NCBI GenBank assembly: GCA_017515465.1
Contig: JAFWFV010000021.1
Location: forward strand, 1 to 64,000
Direction: 5' to 3'
Length of the DNA: 64,000 bases
From: Clostridiales bacterium
GTDB taxonomy: Bacteria > Bacillota > Clostridia > Saccharofermentanales > Saccharofermentanaceae
This document shows positions 8,935-17,203 of this stretch, in pieces. Within the stretch, counting starts at the first letter, position 1. Every line of letters begins with the position of its first letter. The notes below the pieces were generated by a model that was not told the origin of the DNA, searched no databases, and saw nothing but the letters and a program-made list of their open reading frames with translations. The position numbers were made by a program, and so were the translations under genes.

Positions 8935-9655
8935 TTCCTTCACCTCTATATATTCCTGTTACCACCCTGGGATTGCCGCCAAAGTCCTTGAGGCCTGTAA
9001 CATCCGAATAGCCGTTCTGACGGAAGATATCCATTACCTGATCCTGCTGGAGATATCCGTGTTCAACAGCCAGAGCGCCGCCCGGGTTCAGGAGTTCTTT
9101 TCCTAACTGACAGAGCCTGTGGTAGAATACCAGTCCGTCTGATCCTCCCCTCAAGGCCAGTTCAGGTTCGTACCTAACGCTTAAGGGGAGTTCGTCCATC
9201 TCTTCATCTGTTATGTAAGGCGGATTGGACATGATGATGTCAAATCTTCCGCTTGAGGGGATCTCCCTCAGGATATCAGCCTTGATCACGCGTGCTTGAG
9301 CTTTGCAGACTGACAGGTTCTCAGTGCAGCACTTTATCGCCGCATCTGATACGTCAACCAGTGTGAGGCTGCATGAGCGGCCTGATCTGATGAGTGCATT
9401 GGCAGATGATATGCCGACGCATCCTGTTCCCGTGCACAGATCCGCGATAGCTATCTCACGGGATGCAATCTGTGGTTTGACCTTCAGCACATCGCCGACG
9501 CCGCTATCTAATGCTCCGCATAGCATAAGAGCTGCCTCTACCAGCAGCTCCGTATCCGGGCGCGGTATGAGCACGCCCTCAACTACTCTGTATCTCTCGT
9601 AATAGAAGTCCTGAAAGCCGTTCAGGTAGGCCTCTGGGTAATCCTTACCAGACAT
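8927..9655 (-). CDS. prmC: Release-factor glutamine methyltransferase, lacking the N-terminal domain
   Basis: PrmC methylates the Gln of the GGQ loop in release factors RF1/RF2 using SAM. Seen: IPRPDTELLVE, the SAM loop ADLCTGTGCVGIS, the catalytic NPPYIT, and the ending DFGGNPRVVTGI. The protein has 242 residues against about 285 in the family: only about 28 residues precede IPRPDTE, so the N-terminal helical bundle that contacts the release factor is missing. An in-frame stop at 9688-9686, 11 codons upstream, excludes a longer start. It follows DUF1385 with an 11-nt overlap, the usual Clostridia arrangement. Confidence 0.88.
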   Translation of the reverse strand: MSGKDYPEAYLNGFQDFYYERYRVVEGVLIPRPDTELLVEAALMLCGALDSGVGDVLKVKPQIASREIAIADLCTGTGCVGISSANALIRSGRSCSLTLVDVSDAAIKCCTENLSVCKAQARVIKADILREIPSSGRFDIIMSNPPYITDEEMDELPLSVRYEPELALRGGSDGLVFYHRLCQLGKELLNPGGALAVEHGYLQQDQVMDIFRQNGYSDVTGLKDFGGNPRVVTGIYRGEGNA

Positions 9656-10652
9656 CGTCTTCGGAATTTTCCGGGATGACGGCCATCATGGAGGCTATAG
9701 CAACCTCGCATATCTTGGCATCAGGTTCCTCGGTGGTGAAGTTCTGAAGCCAGAGGCCGGGCTTGGATAAGAACCTGCAGAAAGGATTCCTGTCGTGACG
9801 TCCAACAAATCTCAGGATCTCGAAGGATATGCCGCAGATGATGGGCACGAGGATGAGCCTGAGCAGGACATTAATGAGCATGCTCCTATCACCTATAACG
9901 ATACCTGCCAGTGTATAGATCAGGATGGATATCGCCATTACGATGAACATGAACGCCGTTCCGCACCTGGGATGGAACCTGGGGAACTTCATGACGTTCT
10001 CGGGAGTCAGGGGCATTCCTGCCTCATAGCATGCAATTGTCTTATGTTCTGCGCCGTGGTACTGCCATACCCTCTTTACGTCCTTGAGCCTGGAAGCGAA
10101 GAACAGATACATAAAGAAGAACATGATCCTCAAAAAGCCCTCGATAAGATTGAGGAGTACCGATACTCCTACTGTGCTGTATACCTCATCGATGATGAAC
10201 CTGGATAAGATGTCTACAATTACCTTGGGCAGGAGCAGGAAGATACCTACGCTCAATATGATGCCCACGATGGCGGATAATGTGATCATGAGATTATAGT
10301 GCTTCTCGAAATAACGGTCGAGAAGTGACTGCTTCTCTCCCTCCGGGATGGGTTCCTCGGGCCTGCCCTCCTCAGAGATATCGGCAGACTTCATGAGGGC
10401 TCCCGTACCCTTTACCAGCATCTTGTAGAACCTGATACAGCCCCTGATGAAAGGGACCGTCTCGAAATATGTAACCTTTTCAGTCTGGGGGAGTTCCTCG
10501 ACATGGATGGATCCGTCGCCCTTCCTGACTGCTATGCATGTGCGCTTGGGACCGACCATCATTACGCCCTCGATCAAGGCCTGACCTCCTATAGTGGTCT
10601 TCTTGATCTCAGGGATATCGCAGCTAACTTTCTTCCCTTTATTCTTTGCCAT
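9645..10652 (-). CDS. DUF1385 (YqhQ-like) membrane protein
   Basis: A 335-residue protein with the conserved DUF1385 start GGQALIEGVMMVGPK near residue 21 and the central signature WQYHGAEHKTIACYEAG followed by FPRFHPRCGTAF. Four to five membrane helices lie at about 125-185 and 235-290. The His/Glu/Cys-rich signature suggests metal binding, but the function is unknown. It heads a transcript running into prmC, DUF951 and the YczE-like gene, and is divergent from the aldo/keto reductase across 120 bp. Confidence 0.9.
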   Translation of the reverse strand: MAKNKGKKVSCDIPEIKKTTIGGQALIEGVMMVGPKRTCIAVRKGDGSIHVEELPQTEKVTYFETVPFIRGCIRFYKMLVKGTGALMKSADISEEGRPEEPIPEGEKQSLLDRYFEKHYNLMITLSAIVGIILSVGIFLLLPKVIVDILSRFIIDEVYSTVGVSVLLNLIEGFLRIMFFFMYLFFASRLKDVKRVWQYHGAEHKTIACYEAGMPLTPENVMKFPRFHPRCGTAFMFIVMAISILIYTLAGIVIGDRSMLINVLLRLILVPIICGISFEILRFVGRHDRNPFCRFLSKPGLWLQNFTTEEPDAKICEVAIASMMAVIPENSEDDVW

Positions 10653-10773
10653 TTAAACAACTCCTGTCTAAAACCTTTCAACTGAAGATTATACACTAAC
10701 AAACATTACATTTATATTATAAAACCGCGCGAAAATGTGTTAATGTATAAAAAATCCTTGAAGGAGGCGGCCT

Positions 10774-11946
10774 ATGCAGTACAGACGAGGTTTTTCCATG
10801 CTGGGATATGGCTGCATGCGTTTTGAGACCAAAAACGGCTCCATCGATTACGAGAAAGCCAAAGCTCAGATCAAGCGTGCCTACGACCTGGGAGTCAACT
10901 ATTTCGATACGGCATACATATACCCCGGCAGCGAAGACGCTGTGGGCAGAGCGGTAGAGGAATTAGGCATCAGGGACAAGATCAAGATCACCACAAAGCT
11001 CCCTCAATACCTGGTCAGGAACAGGGCCGCACTGGATAAATACCTGGACGAGGAACTGAAGAGGCTCAGGACCGGTTACCTGGACAACTATCTCATGCAC
11101 CACATGACCGACTATGCCCAGTGGGAAAAGCTGGTCTCCCTGGGGGTTATCGACTGGATCGCCGAGCAGAAGGCATCCGGCAGGATCAGGAACATCGGAT
11201 TCTCATTCCACGGCAGCACTGACATGTTCGTCAAGATCCTTAACGCCTACGACTGGGATCTGTGCCTGATACAGTACAACTACATGGATGAGCACAGTCA
11301 GGCAGGCAGAGCAGGCGTCGAAGCCGCTGCTGCAAAGGATATCCCGTTGTTCATAATGGAGCCTCTGAGGGGAGGCAAGCTGGTGGACCTCCTGCCCGAA
11401 AAAGCTAAGAAGGAGATCGCCGCAGATCCCCACGGCTGGTCACCCGCCGAATGGGCATTCCGCTGGCTGTGGAATCAGCCTGAGGTAACATGCGTATTAT
11501 CAGGCATGAACTCCATCGAGATGATCGAGGAGAACTGCCGCGTTGCATCAGAGGCTGAAGCAGGCGGTTTCGGCGAAGCTGAATTTGCCATGATCGACAG
11601 GATCAGAGCCATAATTAACGAGAATACAAAGGTTCCCTGCACAGGCTGCAAATACTGCATGCCATGCCCCAAAGGCGTGGACATACCGGCAGCATTCTCC
11701 TGCTACAATCACATGTATTCCGAGAACAAGGGCTCCGGACGCAAGGAGTTCTATCAGACAGTTGCCCTAAGGCAGACACCTGCCCTCCCCTCACAGTGCG
11801 TGGAGTGCGGCAAGTGCGAGAAGCACTGCCCCCAGTCCATCGAGATCAGAAAGAAGCTCAAGGAAGCAGACAAGAAACTCCTGCCCTGGTATTACAGGAT
11901 CTCCATCCCCATTGCCAGAAGGTTCATGATCGGAAAGAAGAAGTAA
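10774..11946 (+). CDS. Aldo/keto reductase with C-terminal 4Fe-4S cluster domain
   Basis: A 390-residue predicted oxidoreductase. Residues 1-280 form the NADPH-dependent TIM-barrel, with FDTAYIYPGSE (catalytic Tyr) and the KLP and LMHHMTD segments. The C-terminus carries Cys motifs CTGCKYCMPCPKGVDIP and CVECGKCEKHCPQSIE, as in the clostridial ferredoxin-linked AKR subfamily. Substrate unknown. Good AAGGAGG site before the ATG. It stands alone on the plus strand and ends at a shared hairpin terminator. Confidence 0.92.
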   Translation: MQYRRGFSMLGYGCMRFETKNGSIDYEKAKAQIKRAYDLGVNYFDTAYIYPGSEDAVGRAVEELGIRDKIKITTKLPQYLVRNRAALDKYLDEELKRLRTGYLDNYLMHHMTDYAQWEKLVSLGVIDWIAEQKASGRIRNIGFSFHGSTDMFVKILNAYDWDLCLIQYNYMDEHSQAGRAGVEAAAAKDIPLFIMEPLRGGKLVDLLPEKAKKEIAADPHGWSPAEWAFRWLWNQPEVTCVLSGMNSIEMIEENCRVASEAEAGGFGEAEFAMIDRIRAIINENTKVPCTGCKYCMPCPKGVDIPAAFSCYNHMYSENKGSGRKEFYQTVALRQTPALPSQCVECGKCEKHCPQSIEIRKKLKEADKKLLPWYYRISIPIARRFMIGKKK

Positions 11947-11960
11947 AGATCCTTATGAAA

Positions 11961-11996
11961 CAAAAAAAGAGCGCCCCGCAGGGCGCTCTTCTTATT
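11961..11996. terminator. Bidirectional terminator between aldo/keto reductase and SPFH gene
   Basis: A 10-bp perfect stem (AAGAGCGCCC at 11967-11976, GGGCGCTCTT at 11981-11990) with a 4-nt loop sits between converging genes. Seen from the minus strand it is followed by seven T residues; on the plus strand the T-run is weaker. It serves at least the minus-strand SPFH gene. Confidence 0.88.
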
Positions 11997-12015
11997 GCTT
12001 ATCGATCTGTGCTGA

Positions 12016-13401
12016 TCACTCAGGCTTCTTTGTGCCGCAGTTGCCGCAGAAGTTAGCTGTGTTGTCAGACTTACCGCACTGAGGGCATGTCCAGGGACCT
12101 GCTGCAACGGGCTTCTTTGTTCCGCAGTTGCCACAGAAGTTAGCTGTGTTGTCTGCCTTGCCGCACTGAGGGCATGTCCATGCACCTGCTGCGGGAGCGG
12201 GCTCGGGCTTCTTTGTGCCGCAGTTGCCACAGAAGTTAGCTGTGTTGCCGGCCTTGCCGCACTGAGGGCATGTCCAGCCTGCTGCTGCACCTGCTACAGC
12301 CGCGCCAGCAACAACACCTGCGCCTGCACCTGCTGCTGCCTGCTGAGCCTGCATCTGCTGCTGCTGACCCATGTAGTTAAATGCTGCATTTGTAGCACCC
12401 ATCTGGCCTACGCCGCCAACAAGACCCATACCCATGAGACCTGTAGCTGCGCCTGCAGAGTTGCCTGCTGCAGTATTGAGAGCCTCTGTCTGGCCGAGAA
12501 CTGCTGCTGCTGCCAGAGCGTTGGGATCTGCACCAAACATCTTGGACTGATCGACCTGCTCGATCCTCTCACGTGACTTGTCGTCAGGTGTGATGACTGC
12601 AATAGCAACTTCATCTACGACGATACCTCTTGCCTGGAGCCAATCCTCGTCAAGAGCCTCACGCATGTAGTTTCTAAGTCTGGTCTTCTCCGTAGGGAGG
12701 TTAGCGAACATGATCTTGTCCGTGCCGCCGCAACGGTTAACAACCTCTGTGAGGTGGTCAAGGAACTCAACTCTGGGCTGGAGCATGTCTACAGGCTTAC
12801 CCATGAGATCGATTACCTTGTACTCGCCTGCGATGTTGGAAGATACCTTCTTGAAGAAAGCAACGGGATCCTCGATACGGAAAGAGAACTTACCGTTCAT
12901 GCTGATGTAGATGTTCCTGTACTCAGGGTCAGCATAGGGGATCGGCTTAGGTGTGCCGAAGTTCTGGTCCCTGATCTCGAGCAGGTTAACGAAGTAAACT
13001 CTCTGCTGCTTTGTGAGCTCGCCGCCGGCTCTCATCCTCTCCCAAGCGTCCTTAACTACCTTCTTTGCATTCTCAAGTACGTTTGTATCTGCAAGGAGTG
13101 AAGGAGCGGAAGAAGAATCCCACTGATAGCGTCCTGCCTTTGTTGTGAAATCGATTACCTCACCGTTATCAACGAGCAGAAGTGCCGTGCCCTCAGGTAC
13201 GAGGATGATGGAACCATCGGAGATAACCTCGGTATTACCCTTGTTATTACCCTTAACGATCCTCTGAGCACCCTTTCTTACCAATACGTCCTGTCCGAGT
13301 GAATCACACTTGAACACTTCAATGTACTGATCCTGAACCTCAGATACAGCTGCATCTCTAGCAGTGTTGAGAACGTTGCCAAGCAATGAAATTAAACCCA
13401 T
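12016..13401 (-). CDS. SPFH/YdjI-like protein with three C-terminal zinc ribbons
   Basis: A 461-residue protein of the SPFH (virion-core-like, YdjI) family, thought to form membrane-associated or scaffold oligomers. Seen: an SPFH-type region (about 20-285) beginning MGLISLLGNVLNTARDAA, an Ala/Gly/Gln-rich low-complexity linker (about 290-365), then three near-identical zinc-ribbon units of the form WTCPQCGK...NTANFCGNCGTKKP separated by short Pro/Ala linkers. Most family members have one or two such modules. A good AGGAGG precedes the ATG. Monocistronic, ending at a strong terminator. Function is unproven; links to membrane stress are known for distant relatives. Confidence 0.85.
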   Translation of the reverse strand: MGLISLLGNVLNTARDAAVSEVQDQYIEVFKCDSLGQDVLVRKGAQRIVKGNNKGNTEVISDGSIILVPEGTALLLVDNGEVIDFTTKAGRYQWDSSSAPSLLADTNVLENAKKVVKDAWERMRAGGELTKQQRVYFVNLLEIRDQNFGTPKPIPYADPEYRNIYISMNGKFSFRIEDPVAFFKKVSSNIAGEYKVIDLMGKPVDMLQPRVEFLDHLTEVVNRCGGTDKIMFANLPTEKTRLRNYMREALDEDWLQARGIVVDEVAIAVITPDDKSRERIEQVDQSKMFGADPNALAAAAVLGQTEALNTAAGNSAGAATGLMGMGLVGGVGQMGATNAAFNYMGQQQQMQAQQAAAGAGAGVVAGAAVAGAAAGWTCPQCGKAGNTANFCGNCGTKKPEPAPAAGAWTCPQCGKADNTANFCGNCGTKKPVAAGPWTCPQCGKSDNTANFCGNCGTKKPE

Positions 13402-13500
13402 TTCTTATTCCTCCTAATGTTTTGTTACGATTAAACTCGCCAGACATAATTATAACATTTATGTCCTGTACGCTCAATATAATTTAACATGATAAAGGGA

Positions 13501-14193
13501 TCAATAATTGTAATTGATAGTCCTCTCGAGACGGATGACCGAAGGGGCTTTAAACTCTGCATTTGAAGCCTGCGATGCCTGGTACACATCCTCCATCATG
13601 GCAGTTGCCACAACGGGTATGCCGGTGATCTTTGAAGCTTCAAAGCATATCTTCTCACCCTCCATTACCGTTTCGGGAGTTGTCATCTCCAGGAGGTTGG
13701 TATTGTTGATATATCCGTCGATCTTAAGCCCTGCAGCCGATGAAAGCTCCGCGCTCATCTCTGCGATCTGTTCGGGAGTGGCCGTGAAAGGTCTGTTGGT
13801 ATTTACCGCCATGAGGAGACGGTAGTCGAATCCAGCCAGTCTGTTGGACAGTGATCCGAGTATAACGGCACCCATGTCCTCACCGCCGATGTCGAATACG
13901 CCCTTGTAGGAATCGTCGTCGAATATGACGTACATCTCGCCTCCCAGGACGGGGGCATCCACATTGGACCTGGCATACATGGGGCTGATGAGCCTGATGT
14001 TGTTCTCAGACAGGATGCCTTCTGCGTCAGCTGAACGGTAGTACGGGTTTACTATGTCCATGTCTGCCAGGAGGATGCCCTTGTCAGGATCCCTGCGGCG
14101 CATATCGAGAGCCAGGTTAACGGATATCTCGGACTTGCCGCTTCCGTATGCTCCGATGATTATGGTCAGTCTGGGATCTTTATTGTCAGTCAT
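13501..14193 (-). CDS. P-loop ATPase of the ParA/MinD/NTPase class
   Basis: A 230-residue ATPase with Walker A GAYGSGKSE near residue 15, DMDIVNPYYRS, and a conserved FDIGGEDMGAVILGSL resembling a Walker B region. The start at 14193 (ATGACTGAC) is chosen because it overlaps the stop of the upstream lipid kinase. The 3' end is AT-rich and untranslated DNA follows. Function unknown; it sits last in a MarR-ACP-lipid kinase operon, so a membrane-lipid link is possible by association only. Confidence 0.75.
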   Translation of the reverse strand: MTDNKDPRLTIIIGAYGSGKSEISVNLALDMRRRDPDKGILLADMDIVNPYYRSADAEGILSENNIRLISPMYARSNVDAPVLGGEMYVIFDDDSYKGVFDIGGEDMGAVILGSLSNRLAGFDYRLLMAVNTNRPFTATPEQIAEMSAELSSAAGLKIDGYINNTNLLEMTTPETVMEGEKICFEASKITGIPVVATAMMEDVYQASQASNAEFKAPSVIRLERTINYNY

Positions 14194-15169
14194 CTTTTGC
14201 CTCCGGGAAACACATATACATGGCACCCGGGAACACTTCGAACCTGATCCTGTGGCCGAAGAAATCCTCTCCGTCGTAGTTGCCCTGAAGCTGATAGGAC
14301 GGGTCCGTGCTGGTAATAATGCCGCTGGTGGCTCTGAACATGTGTATCCCGGGCTTTCCGACGTGCTTGCCGAATCGGTATTTGGTTATCAGATTGACCG
14401 CCTTGCCGAATGACACGTCATCGACGGCGCAGACATCTGCTATCCCGTCGTCGGGCATGGCATCGGGTGCGGGACAGAAGCCGTCTCCGTAGTATCTGCC
14501 GTTGCATATGCTGATAAGTGTATTTACAGTCGATTCGCTCTCATAGGTCTCACCTGATTCGAGCTCGAGCTTGTATGAAAAGTTGGATGATCTCTTGCCG
14601 GTTATCCCCTTCAGCGCAGATCTGATATAGGCCGTCTTCCTGACAAAGGAAGACTTGGGATTGGCGAGGACCATTGCCTTTGCTGCTGCCTGGACCTTGG
14701 TATCCAGACCGATGGAAGCCACGTTGACGCAGTATCTCGACCACATGGGCAGGTGATTACCCATGGCATCGTAAGAATCGATCCTGATGAGATCGATCTT
14801 GCGGGGCTTAAATGAATCGAGATTGATGAGGCTCTCCCTGAGATCGGGAGTCTTGAGTCCGTAGATGGTCTTGGACAGGTCATTGCCCGTTCCGAAAGGA
14901 AGGCATATGAGGGGCGTCTTGGAAAAAGCGATGGCATTGCACACTTCATTGATCGTTCCGTCTCCGCCGCAGGATACGACAGTTACCCTGTTGCCGTACT
15001 TCTCGCTGATCTCGCGGGCAGCATCTGCCGCATGACCGCCGTACTGGGTATATCTGAACTCAAAATGGGTGCGCACCTCCGCAGGAACACCTGCCAGTGC
15101 TTCCTCCAGGATCCTCAGTGATTTTTGATCGGCGCGGCCGCTGATGATGAATATGTACTGCCTGTTCAT
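14186..15169 (-). CDS. Diacylglycerol/lipid kinase family protein
   Basis: A 327-residue DAGK-catalytic-domain protein (DgkB/YegS-like). Seen: VSCGGDGTINEVCNAI near residue 70 and LPFGTGNDLSKT near 98, both nucleotide-binding signatures, then a C-terminal beta-sandwich with CNGRYYGDGFCPAPDAMPDDG. Such enzymes phosphorylate diacylglycerol or other lipids at the inner membrane. The gene begins directly after the acyl carrier protein stop (TAAATG), indicating coupling. The exact lipid substrate is not determined. Confidence 0.9.
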   Translation of the reverse strand: MNRQYIFIISGRADQKSLRILEEALAGVPAEVRTHFEFRYTQYGGHAADAAREISEKYGNRVTVVSCGGDGTINEVCNAIAFSKTPLICLPFGTGNDLSKTIYGLKTPDLRESLINLDSFKPRKIDLIRIDSYDAMGNHLPMWSRYCVNVASIGLDTKVQAAAKAMVLANPKSSFVRKTAYIRSALKGITGKRSSNFSYKLELESGETYESESTVNTLISICNGRYYGDGFCPAPDAMPDDGIADVCAVDDVSFGKAVNLITKYRFGKHVGKPGIHMFRATSGIITSTDPSYQLQGNYDGEDFFGHRIRFEVFPGAMYMCFPEAKDD

Positions 15170-15466
15170 TTATCCTGCCGTAGTCAGTTGATAGACCAGA
15201 TTCACAACATCCTCCACAGTATCTATCTCGTCCAGGAGTTCGTCCGGGAGCCTGATCTCATAAGCCTCTTCCAGGTTTATGACCATCTCGTAGAGCTGGA
15301 GCGAATCGAGTATCAGGTCTCTCCTGAGGCTCAGATCCAGTGAAATGTCCGTAGGGGATGTGTTAAGTGCCTGCGATAATCCTCTGACGATGTCATCAGT
15401 GATCATGTCCTTTTTCTTCAGAACATCGTCAGCCTTGCGTTCTCGGGGGCCCGAAGGGTCTTCCAT
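15170..15466 (-). CDS. Acyl carrier protein-like protein
   Basis: A 98-residue ACP with the phosphopantetheine attachment Ser in DLILDSLQLYEM (about residue 55) and four predicted helices. The first 20 residues (Lys/Arg/Asp-rich) are an unusual extension; an internal Met at residue 21 could be a second start, but AAAGGAG precedes only the first ATG. It is one base after a MarR regulator and directly before a lipid kinase. It may be a specialised carrier rather than the housekeeping AcpP, since no fatty-acid synthesis genes lie nearby. Confidence 0.85.
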   Translation of the reverse strand: MEDPSGPRERKADDVLKKKDMITDDIVRGLSQALNTSPTDISLDLSLRRDLILDSLQLYEMVINLEEAYEIRLPDELLDEIDTVEDVVNLVYQLTTAG

Positions 15467-15467
15467 C

Positions 15468-16001
15468 TTAGTTCTCCTTTTTATCCTTTAAGTTATTGTT
15501 ATCTGCGATCTCTTTCGCAGTGCTTCTGATTTTTTCCTCTGCTTCGGCACCCTCATACCTGGCCAGGAGCTCTGCCACATGGACATCGATCTGCTTGACG
15601 AGTACCAGGAGCTTGTCCCTGTCCTCCTCACCGTAGGGCTCGAGGATTCTCTTTGCCAGGACCCTGTGGAACTTGCTGTGCATCCTGCAGGCCAGCTTGC
15701 CGTTCTTGGTCAGGCTGATCCTGACGATCCTCTTGTCCCTGTCATCACGTCTCCTGATGACATAGCCTTTCTTAACCAGCCTGTCTATGGAGACCGTGAG
15801 CGTTCCTGTGGTTATTCCCAGGGACTGGGCGGTCTGGCTCATGGTCTTGGCCTCGTAGGGGCCTATTGCCGTAAGGGTGTGCATCTCTGCCAGGGACAGG
15901 TCTGAGAAATAGCCCCTCGAAAGGGATTTCTCCTCGGTCAGCAGGACATTTTCAAATATCCTGACCAGTGATTCCGACATTTCTTCAATATCCGAATGCA
16001 T
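15468..16001 (-). CDS. MarR family transcriptional regulator
   Basis: A 177-residue winged-helix repressor: TLTAIGPYEAKTMSQTAQSL, then GITTGTLTVSIDRLVKKGYV (recognition helix) and RDDRDKRIVRISLTKNG (wing). Dimerisation helices flank this. Because it leads an operon with an acyl carrier protein and a lipid kinase, a lipid-responsive role like FabT is possible but unproven. It is divergent from the CPBP protease with about 120 bp between, which may hold its operator. Confidence 0.85.
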   Translation of the reverse strand: MHSDIEEMSESLVRIFENVLLTEEKSLSRGYFSDLSLAEMHTLTAIGPYEAKTMSQTAQSLGITTGTLTVSIDRLVKKGYVIRRRDDRDKRIVRISLTKNGKLACRMHSKFHRVLAKRILEPYGEEDRDKLLVLVKQIDVHVAELLARYEGAEAEEKIRSTAKEIADNNNLKDKKEN

Positions 16002-16123
16002 CCTCTGACCTCCCTCCTAAGCAGAAATATGAATTATATTACAACAAATATCTCCCATCTGCAAAAAAGAAATTAAGAGTAAATGATATAATCCATATGG
16101 AATATGAATCGGGAGGGTTCAGC

Positions 16124-17203
16124 ATGGATAGTTCAGATGAAATAAAGATCCTGAAAAAGGTAAGATCACTAGTATATGGCAGATATAACTGGTCTGGCAT
16201 CGCCATAGCCATCCAGATGTTCGGTGCATCACTGATAGCAACTGTGCTGCAGTTAGTTGCTCTGATGCTCATATTTGTTACGTCAATGGGAAACGGCAGC
16301 TCAGACTTCATTGGAATGACGGCATCTCTCAACGAGTACAATATGTTCATCTCCGGTATCGCATACATCACATGCAACCTGACTGCTGCTTTCCTGTGCA
16401 TGAAGCTTTCAAAGACCGGAAGTCTGAAGCAGATGTTCAGAAAGCCCGAAAAGTCCTTCGGAGCCTTGGACATCCTCCTTTCCGTCCTTGCGATCCTGGG
16501 ACTGTCAACATTAGACAGCCTCTTCATGAACGGCCTGAGCTTCATATTCGGTTCTTCCGACGAAGCCCTCGGAGCCATCATGACAGGAGGAGTCTTTTCC
16601 GACAAACTGTGGGTTCAGGTTGGCACACTCGCCTACATCGCGGTCCTGGGCCCCATTACCGAGGAGATCCTGGTAAGAGGCGCGTGCCTGCCCATGTGTT
16701 CACACATCAGCACCAGGTTCGGCATCGTTGCTTCTGCGCTGCTGTTCGGAATAATGCACGGCAATATCACACAGTTCTTTAACGCATTCGTCCTCGGCCT
16801 GGCCCTGGCTTATGTTACCGTCAAGAGCAGGTCGATAATTCCTGCCATGCTAATGCACGTCGCAAACAACTCACTGGCTGTGGTCCAGATGTTCATGACC
16901 AATTACATGTCCGAAGAAAAGTATCAGATAGTAGATAACATAACTACTGCCGTGCTGGTGGTCCTGGGCATCTCTTCACTGGTGTTCCTGGTCATCAGAA
17001 AGGGCAAGGTGGATGACAGGGATGATGCCATCAAGGTCAACATTCCCGCTCCTGCGGAATATATCGAAATGGCAAAGACCCCCTCCAACAACCTGACAGC
17101 CAAGACCTTCTTTTCATCCTGGGCTTTCTGGGTAGTTACCGGTTATGCGGTCTTTAATTCGATCATAGTGATCATTTTTGGGAATGCTCTGATGCAGGGC
17201 TGA
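16124..17203 (+). CDS. CPBP-family intramembrane metalloprotease (CAAX protease/Abi)
   Basis: A 359-residue membrane protein with about eight helices. The three CPBP motifs are present: EEILVRG, FGIMHGN and HVANNS, giving the Glu/His/His catalytic set. The start at 16124 is preferred because GGGAGGG lies 6 nt before it; in-frame codons further upstream run through the promoter region (TATAAT at 16087-16092). Substrate unknown; Firmicutes members process peptides or give bacteriocin self-immunity. Its 3' end overlaps the converging YitT-family gene by 32 nt. Confidence 0.88.
   Translation: MDSSDEIKILKKVRSLVYGRYNWSGIAIAIQMFGASLIATVLQLVALMLIFVTSMGNGSSDFIGMTASLNEYNMFISGIAYITCNLTAAFLCMKLSKTGSLKQMFRKPEKSFGALDILLSVLAILGLSTLDSLFMNGLSFIFGSSDEALGAIMTGGVFSDKLWVQVGTLAYIAVLGPITEEILVRGACLPMCSHISTRFGIVASALLFGIMHGNITQFFNAFVLGLALAYVTVKSRSIIPAMLMHVANNSLAVVQMFMTNYMSEEKYQIVDNITTAVLVVLGISSLVFLVIRKGKVDDRDDAIKVNIPAPAEYIEMAKTPSNNLTAKTFFSSWAFWVVTGYAVFNSIIVIIFGNALMQG

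Noticed and set aside
11892..12290. A repetitive 132-residue reading frame over the zinc-ribbon region
   Set aside because: It is a shadow of the SPFH gene in another frame; its repeats only mirror the three zinc ribbons.
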